Positions 28,482-37,846 of a DNA stretch of 64,000 nucleotides are shown here, one piece after another. The DNA lies in the NCBI GenBank assembly GCA_021819435.1, contig JAKARB010000009.1, positions 62,001 through 126,000 of the forward strand, given 5' to 3'. A program made the position numbers and the translations under genes. The notes beneath the pieces were generated by a model. That model made no database searches and had not been told where the DNA came from. It saw only the letters and a program-made list of their open reading frames with translations. This DNA comes from Pseudomonadota bacterium. Its GTDB lineage: Bacteria; Pseudomonadota; Gammaproteobacteria; Burkholderiales; Burkholderiaceae_C. Within the stretch, counting starts at the first letter, position 1. Every line of letters begins with the position of its first letter.

Positions 28482-31400
28482 ATGTCGACCGATCTGGACC
28501 TGCTTTGCATCTCAGCGATGTCCGGCCAATTCGCCGGGCAAGACAACCTCGATCAACTCTGGGCCTCCATCCTGCAGGCCCGCCCGGCCGCCCTCACCGA
28601 CTTGCCGTCGCGATGGGGCATCCCGGCGGAGCGCTTCATGGCGGCCACACCCGGCATCCGCAACCGCAGCTACCTGGACAAGGCCTTCTGCCTCGATTCC
28701 GCCAGGGAGAATCCCAGCGAGTTCGCCTGGCGCCTGCAACGCGACCTCGCCGTTCAAGTGTGCGGATCGCTCTGGTCGGACACGGCGATGGCGCCCACTT
28801 CTCGAGCCCCACGGCAAGACACGGCCCTCATCATGGGCACCTCTTGGTCCGATGACAGCCTCTACCGCGCCGACAGCCAGCTCGCGATGCAAGCCAATGT
28901 CGCGATGGACTGGCTCGACCCGGCCGATCAACTGGCAGAGATCGCGGAGGCGCTGTCGCTCGACGGCCCCAGGCTCAGTGTCGACACGGCTTGCAGCTCC
29001 TTCGCTTACGCGCTGTCCACCGCGCAGGCGCTGATCCATGCGGGCCAGGCCCGTCGCGCCATCGTCGCCGGTCTCAACGTGTTTCTGCCACCGCAGCTCT
29101 TCCTGGGCTTCTCTCAACTGCGGGCGCTGTCGGCCGACGCGCGCCTGAAGGCCTTCGCGCGAGACGCGAACGGCATCGTGCCCGGCGAAGGGGTGGCCGC
29201 CTTCCTGATCGAGCCACTGGGCGAGGCCCTGCATGCGGGCCGTCGCCCGCTCGGCCTGATCCGCAGCCTGGGTATCTCGTCCGATGGCAGCGAAGGATCG
29301 GTCTTCGCGCCAGGCCACCGCGCGCAGGTTTGCGCCTATGAGCGTGCCTACCGCGATATCGAACCGGTCAGCATTCAGTACGTGGAGGCTCACGGCACGG
29401 GTACGCCGGTCGGCGATCACACAGAGCTGTCGTCGCTGAACGATTTTTTTCAGCCTCATGTGGGCCAAGGTCGAAAGATCCCGCTGGGCTCGATCAAGCC
29501 GCTGGTGGGGCACACGTTGGCGGCGGCCGGCGCGGCCTCGCTCGCGAAGGCCTTGCTCATGATCCAGCATCGCGTGGTCCCGCCGCACATCGATGTGCTC
29601 GCGCACGAAGCCCTGGCAGACAGTTGCTTCGAACTGCCAAAACAGGCTTGCGCCTTACCCGCTCAGGCCTTACCACTGCGGGTGGCCATCTCCAGCTTCG
29701 GCTTCGGTGGCGCCAACGCCCATGCCGTGATCGAAGAAGCTCCCACTGCCCTCGTACGAACGGTGGTGGCCACGAGATCCGCAGGTCATGCCGAACGCCC
29801 CAACCCGGTCAAGCTGTTGAACCTGGATGTCGTTGGCCAGGACGCGAGCCTGGGCATCGGCATGCATGCATCTGATTGGCAAACCGCGCTCACCCAAAGC
29901 GATGAGCCCAAGCCGCGCGCCTTCCCGGCTTCACGGGCACAGCACGCTGAAGTCAAGGGCCTGACGGGGCACTTCCTGCATGGCGAGTGCACCGTCGACG
30001 TGTCGGGCTGGCGCATGGGCCCGCGCCCTCTGTCCCACGTGGATGCGTTCAAGCTGTTGATCACGCACCGCACCCGCCGGCTGGTAGATCTGCTGCCGGG
30101 CTGGCGCGGCTCGGCGGACACCGCCATGGTGGTGTGCGCCAACCTTGGCGGCGAACGCTTCCACGAGGGCTACCGTGCGTGCGTTGCTCACTACGAGGAA
30201 GGCCTCCCCGAAGCGCCTGACCTCGTGGTCGACGACGTGGCAACGATGCTGCCAACGATGCTGTCTGGCTACCCGGCCCAGGTCCTTGATCTGCGCGCAT
30301 TCCATCAGACGCTCTCCGGCCCTTCCGACAGCTTCTGGCATTCGCTGCTGGCCGCGCCTCACTGGCTGAACGGGCGCTGCGAGCACCTCCTGCTGGGCGC
30401 CGGCCACTACTTCAACTGCCCCGTCGAGGCGCAACGCGCCGCCACCCAGCCGTGGACCTGGGGCGAAGGCTACGGCGTGCTGGCCCTGCAGCGCGCCCCG
30501 GCTGACCTCGCGCCCAACCCATCGGCCACCGCGCGCCTCCACGCCATCGTTCAGGCCGGTGACGAGGTCAGGGACGCCCGGCGTGCCCGCGCCTTGCTCG
30601 GCTGCACCGCCGACAGCGGCCACTCCGACTTCGTAGAGTTGTGCCCCGAGCAGCAATCAGACCTGGGTGGGGCCCAACGCCGCGCCGGCTTCCTGGGCGA
30701 AGCCTGCGGCATGGAGACCATCCTCGCGGCGCTGGCCTCGGGACAGGAGCACGCCTGGATCGAATTGAGGAAGCGAGGCGCCCCCGTGGCGTGGCTTTTC
30801 ATCGACCGCATCCAGGTCAATCAGCCCATCAGCGAAACACCCGCGCAAATGCCCTTGAGCGTGCGCTTCAGCGAACCAGGGCAAGCGCCCAAAGCCCAAG
30901 CCGTGCAGCCGCGGCAAGTCGAGACCACACCAGTTGCCATCACCCCGCCCGCCCCGGCCACCGTGCAAACCGCATCGACCGAAGGCATCATCGCGCCACA
31001 CCACTGGAGCGCCCCCCTGGCGGACACTTTGCTGCACGCCTTGCAACTGCGCACCCGCATCGTCGATCGCTTGCAGCGTGTCGAACAGCCGGCCGACGCG
31101 CATCACATCCAACCGCTGTCCGTGCACAGGCGCGATCCCCGCAACGTGCTGCTGCGCCAGATCGATCGCCAGGCCGACGGCTGGGGTGCCATGGCCACCG
31201 TCGACGAAGGCCACCCGTATTACTTCGATCATGCGCTGGACCACGTGCCCGGCATCCTCCTGCTCGAAGCCGCGCTGCAACTCACAGAAGTGGCGCTGGC
31301 CGACCTGGGTCTGACCACTCACCAGCCTTGCAGCCTGGGCGTGCGCTTCCGTCGCTACACCGAGAAGCAGGCGCCGATCCGCCTCAGTTGCCAACGAGAC

Positions 31401-31976
31401 AGCGCACAGCGCTTCACCGTTCGCATCGAGCAGGCGGGGCAGTGCGTATGCGAAGTCGAGGTGGGCACCACCGAAGCCGTTCAGCGCCCGCACGCGCCGG
31501 TGCCCCCGGCCACAACCGGTCTGCCCGACTCGAAGTGGTTGCACAAGGCCCGTCCCGAGAACCGGCTGGTTCACGAGCTCGAACTGCGCGATGGCGCGCT
31601 GGGTGTCGTGACCGCCGAGCTGCCGGACACACACGCCTTGTCCGACGGACCTGCGGGAAGCCTGTCGATGCTGTATTTCCTGGAGGTCGCCCGCCAGTGC
31701 TTCATGTTGGTGGCACACGGCAAGCTGGCGGTGCCACTGGGCACGCCCATGAACCTGGTGGACCTGCGCTTCTCGCTGAACGCGCCCATCCCCCGGCGTG
31801 GCCACCTGTGGCTGAGTCCCAGCTTCTCGCCGGTTGAATGGACGGGCACAACGCGCACCAGCAAGGTCACCATGCAACTGTGCGACGCCCAGGGCGCCTT
31901 CGGCCAGGCCAGCATCGTTTCGCAGGCGATCGCACCCGAGGCCTACGCGGCGCAGCGCCAGACGGAGCCCGCATGA
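28482..31976 (+). CDS. KS - degenerate KS/CLF-like - two AfsA-like hotdog domains
   Basis: KS: VDTACSSFAYAL, EAHGTGTPVGDHTEL, KPLVGHTLAAAG; second KS-like region lacks the Cys motif; hotdog motifs VHRRDPRNVLLR...FDHALDHVPGILLLEAALQL and LHKARPENRLV...MLYFLEVARQCFMLVAHGKLAVPLG. Confidence 0.85.
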   Translation: MSTDLDLLCISAMSGQFAGQDNLDQLWASILQARPAALTDLPSRWGIPAERFMAATPGIRNRSYLDKAFCLDSARENPSEFAWRLQRDLAVQVCGSLWSDTAMAPTSRAPRQDTALIMGTSWSDDSLYRADSQLAMQANVAMDWLDPADQLAEIAEALSLDGPRLSVDTACSSFAYALSTAQALIHAGQARRAIVAGLNVFLPPQLFLGFSQLRALSADARLKAFARDANGIVPGEGVAAFLIEPLGEALHAGRRPLGLIRSLGISSDGSEGSVFAPGHRAQVCAYERAYRDIEPVSIQYVEAHGTGTPVGDHTELSSLNDFFQPHVGQGRKIPLGSIKPLVGHTLAAAGAASLAKALLMIQHRVVPPHIDVLAHEALADSCFELPKQACALPAQALPLRVAISSFGFGGANAHAVIEEAPTALVRTVVATRSAGHAERPNPVKLLNLDVVGQDASLGIGMHASDWQTALTQSDEPKPRAFPASRAQHAEVKGLTGHFLHGECTVDVSGWRMGPRPLSHVDAFKLLITHRTRRLVDLLPGWRGSADTAMVVCANLGGERFHEGYRACVAHYEEGLPEAPDLVVDDVATMLPTMLSGYPAQVLDLRAFHQTLSGPSDSFWHSLLAAPHWLNGRCEHLLLGAGHYFNCPVEAQRAATQPWTWGEGYGVLALQRAPADLAPNPSATARLHAIVQAGDEVRDARRARALLGCTADSGHSDFVELCPEQQSDLGGAQRRAGFLGEACGMETILAALASGQEHAWIELRKRGAPVAWLFIDRIQVNQPISETPAQMPLSVRFSEPGQAPKAQAVQPRQVETTPVAITPPAPATVQTASTEGIIAPHHWSAPLADTLLHALQLRTRIVDRLQRVEQPADAHHIQPLSVHRRDPRNVLLRQIDRQADGWGAMATVDEGHPYYFDHALDHVPGILLLEAALQLTEVALADLGLTTHQPCSLGVRFRRYTEKQAPIRLSCQRDSAQRFTVRIEQAGQCVCEVEVGTTEAVQRPHAPVPPATTGLPDSKWLHKARPENRLVHELELRDGALGVVTAELPDTHALSDGPAGSLSMLYFLEVARQCFMLVAHGKLAVPLGTPMNLVDLRFSLNAPIPRRGHLWLSPSFSPVEWTGTTRTSKVTMQLCDAQGAFGQASIVSQAIAPEAYAAQRQTEPA

Positions 31977-32845
31977 CGCCACCTTCCCGGCAGGGCGGCC
32001 ATGCTGCGCCAGGCCCCATGCACCTGGTCTGGTTTCATCACGCTGGCGGGCACGGAGAGAGCTTCCGCGCCATGGCGGCTCACCTGCCATCGCATTGGCG
32101 CGTCAGCCTCGTCGAGTACCCCGGTCGAGGAGCCCTGGCACACCTGCCTGCATACGGCGACCTGGCCGAACTCGCTGCGTGGCTGCTGCCCGACATCGCC
32201 CCGCTCGCGCAGCAGCCCTTCGCGTTCTTCGGCCACAGCATGGGCGCGCTGGTCGCGCACGAGCTCGCCCGCCAAATGCAGGCGCGAAGGCTGCCGCCGC
32301 CACTGTGGATCGGCGTCTCCGGGCACCGCGCACCGCAACTCGCCAAGCCACCGGCCGAGCAATTGCATGCGCTGTCTGACGAGGCCTTGGTCGACCGCCT
32401 GAAGCACATGGGGGCCTTGCCCGCACACGCGGTCACGCCCGCATACATCGACCTGATGCGCACCGACCTGCGCGCCTGTGAAACCCACCACACGGTCTTT
32501 GCCAAGGCCACCGGGGTGCTGCCTTGCTCGCTGTCCACCTTCACGGGCAACGCAGACCCCATGGTGCGTGCGCAAGACATGCATCCCTGGTCAGACCATG
32601 TGAGCAAGCCAGTGCGCCACCACGTCCTGCCTGGTGGGCATTTTTTCCTCGCGGGCGTGCGGCGCCGGCAGGTGCTCGAACTCATCGTGCACGACATCGA
32701 AGCAGCGCGACGCGCCGAGGCTCATCACCTCCACCCCATCGACATCCCAACCAACCCTCCGTTCATCGACCATGCCAAACATCCAAGTTCAAGCCACGAC
32801 GCACGCCTCGGCCTCCGACATCTGGAAGATGTGGATCGACGTTGA
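31973..32845 (+). CDS. Type II thioesterase (alpha/beta hydrolase)
   Basis: LVWFHHAGGHGESFRAMAAHLP; FAFFGHSMGALVAHELAR; ATGA overlap with KS gene. Confidence 0.9.
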   Translation: MTPPSRQGGHAAPGPMHLVWFHHAGGHGESFRAMAAHLPSHWRVSLVEYPGRGALAHLPAYGDLAELAAWLLPDIAPLAQQPFAFFGHSMGALVAHELARQMQARRLPPPLWIGVSGHRAPQLAKPPAEQLHALSDEALVDRLKHMGALPAHAVTPAYIDLMRTDLRACETHHTVFAKATGVLPCSLSTFTGNADPMVRAQDMHPWSDHVSKPVRHHVLPGGHFFLAGVRRRQVLELIVHDIEAARRAEAHHLHPIDIPTNPPFIDHAKHPSSSHDARLGLRHLEDVDRR

Positions 32846-33233
32846 AGGCTCACCCGCCTGGGACACCGACGTCGAATGGAGCCGGCTGGATGGCGCATTT
32901 AGACCAGGATCCAAAGGGGCCTTCAAGCTCAAGGGGGGCCCCGAGCTGCGCTTCGAACTCGACCGCGTGGAGCTGCTGCGTTCCTACACCAACACCGTCC
33001 GCCTGCCGGGCCTCATGGTTCGCTTCACCCATGAGGTCGAGTCTGTCGACAAGCGGCTCAACGTGGTGCGCCATGGCGCAGCGCTCAGTGGGCCGCTGGG
33101 CTGGGTGCTGGCCCCCTTCCTCGCACGCAAGCTGCGGACCGCGCTGCAAATCGCGCTGCGCAACATGTTGATCCAGGCTGAACAAAAGGCGCACGCGTCG
33201 GCGCGCAAGTCCGACATCGTGGCCGCCGCCTGA
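32772..33233 (+). CDS. SRPBCC (polyketide cyclase/START-like) protein
   Basis: MPNIQVQATTHASASDIWKMWIDVEGSPAWDTDVEWSRLDG; overlaps the thioesterase 3' end by 74 nt. Confidence 0.75.
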   Translation: MPNIQVQATTHASASDIWKMWIDVEGSPAWDTDVEWSRLDGAFRPGSKGAFKLKGGPELRFELDRVELLRSYTNTVRLPGLMVRFTHEVESVDKRLNVVRHGAALSGPLGWVLAPFLARKLRTALQIALRNMLIQAEQKAHASARKSDIVAAA

Positions 33234-33310
33234 TCTGCATTCGCCTTTGCTCGTCCCTCTTCCCTTCGATCCATTTCCCTCAACCCCAACCAACCTCAAC
33301 GGACCTCACC

Positions 33311-34000
33311 ATGTTTCGGAAGTTTCAAGCCCCTTGCGCCATCACCCTGCTGTCTCTTGGCTGCCTCGGCCAGGCCAGCGCCCATTGGCTCGACGGGCAG
33401 AATCATGTGGCCCTCGAACTCGGCAGCAACCGGGTCTCGCAGCAGAACCTCTATCAACAAGGGTTCAATTTCGTCAACATCGGTTTCGACAACGATTTCA
33501 AGGCCACCAGCGCGCGTGGCATCTCCCTGGGCCGATCGCTGAACATCGGCCCGCGCATCGAGCTGAACTACAGCCAGCGTAGCAACGACATCCAGCGCTT
33601 TGGCAACCGCCTCTACGACGGCGGCGGCGTGCTAACCGGTGAGGGCAAGGAGCAGCTCAAGGCCTGGATGGTCAACCTCTGGTACGACTTCGATCTCAAG
33701 CCTTTTGGCCTGCCCATCAAACCGTACATCGGCGCCGGCATGGGCCAAGGTCGCCTTGAGGTCAAGGGCCTCGCGGCGGGCGGCGTGAGCTTCGGCGACG
33801 CCTCGGCCGATGTCGATGTGCGCCAGTGGGGCTTTGGCGTGAGCTGGGATGTCAGCGACACCTTCACGCTTGACCTCGGCCACCGCCGACTGCGCACCTC
33901 GACGGGCAACTTCGGCAGCATCCCCAACATCCCCGCCGGCGATGTCGAGGCCCGCTACCGCGCTTTCACGACCCAACTTGGTCTGCGCCTGAAGTTCTGA
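33311..34000 (+). CDS. Outer-membrane beta-barrel protein
   Basis: Signal peptide ending GQASA; alternating beta-strand pattern; terminal aromatic/hydrophobic strand (FTTQLGLRLKF). Confidence 0.7.
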   Translation: MFRKFQAPCAITLLSLGCLGQASAHWLDGQNHVALELGSNRVSQQNLYQQGFNFVNIGFDNDFKATSARGISLGRSLNIGPRIELNYSQRSNDIQRFGNRLYDGGGVLTGEGKEQLKAWMVNLWYDFDLKPFGLPIKPYIGAGMGQGRLEVKGLAAGGVSFGDASADVDVRQWGFGVSWDVSDTFTLDLGHRRLRTSTGNFGSIPNIPAGDVEARYRAFTTQLGLRLKF

Positions 34001-34054
34001 CCCTGCCATCCATCAACACCGACCTCAATCAATACACACGAGGGACACGACACC

Positions 34055-35056
34055 ATGGGAAAGACCGCATTCGTCACCGGAGGCGCTGGCTTCCTGGGCC
34101 GGCACCTGATCGAAGAACTGCTCAGCACGGGCTGGGAGGTCACCGCGCTGATCCGATCCGAGCCGCCATCGTGGATGCGCTTGCCCAACCTCGCCATCCG
34201 CAAAGGCTCGCTGGACGATCACCAACAGGTGCTCGCCGCGATGCCCGAGCGGCCGGATGCCGTGTTCCACGTGGCCGGCGCGATCTCGATGTGGTCCGGT
34301 GACATGGATGTCCTGATGCGCGACAACGTCACCGCCACGCGCCACCTGCTGGACGCGGCGCTGGAGCGCAGGGCCGCCAGGGTGGTGGCCACCTCGACCT
34401 TGGGAGTCTTCGAAGCAGAAGGCGGCCCCGTGTCGGAGCTCAACGCCCTGCGGCCCGTCGCCCAGGAGCGCAACCCTTACCTGCAAACCAAGCTGATGGC
34501 CGACCAGGAGCTGCAGAAGGCCCGCCGGGCGGGACTCTCCACCGTGAGCATCCACCCTTCGCACCTGCTGGGACCGCACGACCACAACGGCTGGATCAAG
34601 ATGTTTGACGACGCGCTGGCGGGCAAGCTCAAGGCTGCCCCGAGAGGGAGAGCCAACTTCTGCTCGGTCGAAGCGGTCGCGCGGGCGCATGTGACTGCGG
34701 CCCTGCGCCCTGACGCATCACCTCGCTACGTGCTCGGCGGCCCCACGGCTTCCTACCTGGACATGTTCAACGCCATCGCCAACCGGACGGGCGTGAAGCC
34801 CGTGACCGCCACCGTTCCTCCGCCGGTGCTCAAAACGGTGGCGCGCTTATCGGATTGGTGGTCTCGCGTCGACGGCAAGCGCCCCGAACTGACGCCCGGG
34901 CTCGCCGAGATCCTGTCGGGCGACATGCTGGCCGATGACCGGCTCGCCTGCCGCGACCTCGGCTACCGCAGCGAAGACCTCTCCAACCTGCTGGACCGCG
35001 TTCACATCCACTGGTCGGCCAGGCAGTCCACGCTGGCCTTGGCCCGGGCACACTGA
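34055..35056 (+). CDS. NAD-dependent epimerase/dehydratase family (extended SDR)
   Basis: MGKTAFVTGGAGFLGRHLIEELLSTG. Confidence 0.9.
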   Translation: MGKTAFVTGGAGFLGRHLIEELLSTGWEVTALIRSEPPSWMRLPNLAIRKGSLDDHQQVLAAMPERPDAVFHVAGAISMWSGDMDVLMRDNVTATRHLLDAALERRAARVVATSTLGVFEAEGGPVSELNALRPVAQERNPYLQTKLMADQELQKARRAGLSTVSIHPSHLLGPHDHNGWIKMFDDALAGKLKAAPRGRANFCSVEAVARAHVTAALRPDASPRYVLGGPTASYLDMFNAIANRTGVKPVTATVPPPVLKTVARLSDWWSRVDGKRPELTPGLAEILSGDMLADDRLACRDLGYRSEDLSNLLDRVHIHWSARQSTLALARAH

Positions 35057-35143
35057 AGTCGTGAGGCGGCGAGGTGGCGTCGGCACAGGGCAAACCGGCG
35101 CGGCGCGGAGCGGGCGGACAAGCTGCTCCTACAATGCCCCATC

Positions 35144-35542
35144 GTGAACACCCTGCGCCGCCGCCATCACCTCGCCAGCTGGATCGCCCTCGTGGCCGTC
35201 CTGCTGCTGTCGCTGGCGCCGACGCTGGTGCGGGCCTGGCACCAGGTCAGCCCGGGCGGCTCTTCGCCATCGTCGCTGATCGAGGTCTGCTCAGCCCAAG
35301 GCACGCGCTGGGTGGCCGTCCCAGCCGATGACGGCGACAAACAGCCCTCGGGCGACCACGCCACCCAGCACTGCCCCTGGTGTGTCCACCACGCACCCAC
35401 GCTGGGCCTGCCTCCGGCCGCGTTCGACATGAGCTGGCCGAGCGCGACCGCGCACGCCATGCCCCCGGCCTTCCTGCACGCGCCGCGCACCTTGCACGCC
35501 TGGCGAGGCACCCAGCCTCGCGCGCCACCTCGTCTGTCCTGA
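35144..35542 (+). CDS. DUF2946-like protein
   Basis: N-terminal TM and HCPWCVHHAP motif; upstream of TonB receptor. Confidence 0.6.
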   Translation: MNTLRRRHHLASWIALVAVLLLSLAPTLVRAWHQVSPGGSSPSSLIEVCSAQGTRWVAVPADDGDKQPSGDHATQHCPWCVHHAPTLGLPPAAFDMSWPSATAHAMPPAFLHAPRTLHAWRGTQPRAPPRLS

Positions 35543-35619
35543 GCCACCGCCGCAGCCCGCCGCGACGTGAACCCACGTCATGTCGCCGCGTGCCACCGTG
35601 ACCAGACAACGAGATCTTC

Positions 35620-37833
35620 ATGCCTTGCCCTCGCTCCGCCATCTCGGCCGCAGCCCTGCTGCTGGCCGCCAACGCCTTCGCCCAAGAAACCCCGACAGTC
35701 CGCGACGACGTCCCCACGCTCAACGAAGTGGTCGTCAAAAGCTCGCGTGACCGCCTCCAGCTCAACGAACCCAACAGCGCCGCCAGCCGCCTGGGCCTGA
35801 CCGCGCGCGAAACGCCCGCCACCGTGCAGGCCATCACCCAGCAGGACATGCAGGCCAAGGGCTTGCGCACCGCGCGCGAAGCCTTCGCCGACATCCCCGG
35901 TGTGATCTCGGGCAACGTGCCCGGCAACCCCGCCGCCGTGATGATGCGCGGCTTCTCGGGCAACGCCGTCTCCATCCTGCAAGACGGCGTGCGCGTGTCC
36001 ACCTCCACCGTGGTCCAGCGCGACACCAACACCTGGCACTTCGAACGCATCGAGGTGATCAAGGGCCCGGCTTCCGTGCTGCATGGCGAGGGGGCCCTGG
36101 GCGGCGTCATCAACAAGGTCACGCGCAAGCCCACCTTCGAAGGCAATGAATTCGATGCCCTCGCGAGCTACGGCAGCTTCAACACCAGCATGGTCGCTGC
36201 GGGCGCCAACTTCCAGCTCTCGGACACGGCCGCTGTGCGCATCGACGCCAGCCAGCTCAAATCAGACAGCCTATACGACGTCGACCGCAACGACACGCGC
36301 TCGCGCGGCCTGACCGCCAGCATGCTGCTCAAGCCCACGAGCGACCTCTCGGTGCTGGTGGCGCTCGACCACTACAACGACCTGTACGAGACCACCTACC
36401 CAGGGCTGCCGCTGGTGCAGGCCGCCACGGCCCGTGACCCGAGCGACATCGTGCAAAGCAAGAGCGGCCTGGTGGTCGACAAGGCCCTGCGCCACCAGAA
36501 CTACAACCCCGAGGGGGGCTACTCCGGCGCCGACGAGACCACGCTGCGCTCACGCATCGACTGGCGGCTGCAACAAGGCTGGAGCCTGGCCACCGACCTG
36601 ACGGCCTACACCGCTGATCGCGCCTTCGTGCTCAGCGACAAGCAGGACTACAAGCCCCCCAGCGCCGGCTACCCCGAGGGCAGTTTCGAGCGCACGCTGC
36701 AGCGCTTCTATCATGACCACCGCTTCTGGAACGCCCGCGTCGCACTGAGCAACGACACCACTCTGGCGGGCCTGCGCAACCGCTTCACTGCGGGGGGCGA
36801 ATACAACCACACCCGCCTGTCCAGCCTGCGCGAGAGCTCCAACGGCACCCTGGTGTCACGCGTCGACCCCTACAACCCCGTGGTGGGCACCGTGCCGAAG
36901 GCCGACAGCGCCTACACGGCCAGCAACGTCAACTTCGATTCGCGCCTGACCACGCAGTCGGTGTTCGTCGAAGACGCGCTCAACCTCACGCCCGCTTGGC
37001 TGCTGGTGGCCGGCGTGCGCCACGACGACATCGACCTGGAGCGCAAGGTCATCAACTTCAACGTCACGCCGAACACCGTCCAACAAGCCAACCCGCATTA
37101 CCACCCGCTGTCGTGGCGCACCGGCACCACTTACGACGTGATCGCCGACACCACGCTCTACGCGCAGTTCACGACCGCGACCACACCGGTTTCGTCGATG
37201 CTGCTGCAATCGATCGCGAACACCAGCTTCAAGCTCACCAAGGGCCGCGCCGCCGAAGCCGGGGTCAAGCTCCGGGCACTCGACCGGCGCGTGGCCCTCA
37301 CAGGGGCGGTCTACCAGATCAAGCAGGACGACATCCTCACGCGTGACCCGGCCAATTCAGCGATCGTTGTGCAAGGCGGCAAGCAGTCATCGCAAGGCGT
37401 GGAGCTCAACCTGGTGGCCAAGGTGACATCGAGCCTCGACATCGGCGCCAACGTGGGCACCGCCGACGCAAAGTACGACCAGCTCGTCGAAGCGGGCGGT
37501 GCCGTCCGCACGGGCAACCGCCCCATCAACACACCGGAACGCACCGCCAACGCCTGGGCCAGCTACGCCGTGCCCGGCACGCCGGTGACGATCAGCGGCT
37601 TCGCGCACCACGTCTCGGGCTTCTACACCGACACGGCCAACACCATCCACGTCAATGGCCGCACCACGTACGACGCCGCCGTGGCCTGGAAGGTGGACAA
37701 GTCGGCCACGCTGACCCTGCGCGGGCGCAACCTCACCAACCAGTTCTACGCCGAGTACTCGGGCTACCCGGTCACCAATGTCTACATCGGTGCGCCGCGC
37801 AGCTTCGAGGTCGCGTTGCTGATGCACTTCTGA
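35620..37833 (+). CDS. TonB-dependent siderophore receptor
   Basis: Plug motifs ETPATVQAITQQDMQA, RIEVIKGPASVLHGEGALGGVINKVTRKP; C-terminal FEVALLMHF. Confidence 0.93.
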   Translation: MPCPRSAISAAALLLAANAFAQETPTVRDDVPTLNEVVVKSSRDRLQLNEPNSAASRLGLTARETPATVQAITQQDMQAKGLRTAREAFADIPGVISGNVPGNPAAVMMRGFSGNAVSILQDGVRVSTSTVVQRDTNTWHFERIEVIKGPASVLHGEGALGGVINKVTRKPTFEGNEFDALASYGSFNTSMVAAGANFQLSDTAAVRIDASQLKSDSLYDVDRNDTRSRGLTASMLLKPTSDLSVLVALDHYNDLYETTYPGLPLVQAATARDPSDIVQSKSGLVVDKALRHQNYNPEGGYSGADETTLRSRIDWRLQQGWSLATDLTAYTADRAFVLSDKQDYKPPSAGYPEGSFERTLQRFYHDHRFWNARVALSNDTTLAGLRNRFTAGGEYNHTRLSSLRESSNGTLVSRVDPYNPVVGTVPKADSAYTASNVNFDSRLTTQSVFVEDALNLTPAWLLVAGVRHDDIDLERKVINFNVTPNTVQQANPHYHPLSWRTGTTYDVIADTTLYAQFTTATTPVSSMLLQSIANTSFKLTKGRAAEAGVKLRALDRRVALTGAVYQIKQDDILTRDPANSAIVVQGGKQSSQGVELNLVAKVTSSLDIGANVGTADAKYDQLVEAGGAVRTGNRPINTPERTANAWASYAVPGTPVTISGFAHHVSGFYTDTANTIHVNGRTTYDAAVAWKVDKSATLTLRGRNLTNQFYAEYSGYPVTNVYIGAPRSFEVALLMHF

Positions 37834-37846
37834 GGCACCACGCGCC

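Noticed and set aside
31110-31480. Hotdog region read as an ordinary FabA/FabZ dehydratase
   Set aside because: Not fully excluded, but spacing H-A-L-D-H-V-P-G (His 6 before Pro) and the VHRRDPRNVLL motif fit AfsA-like domains better than the HxxxxxxxP dehydratase motif.
30657-32090. 477-aa minus-strand ORF
   Set aside because: Antisense to the KS/hotdog gene; no family motif.
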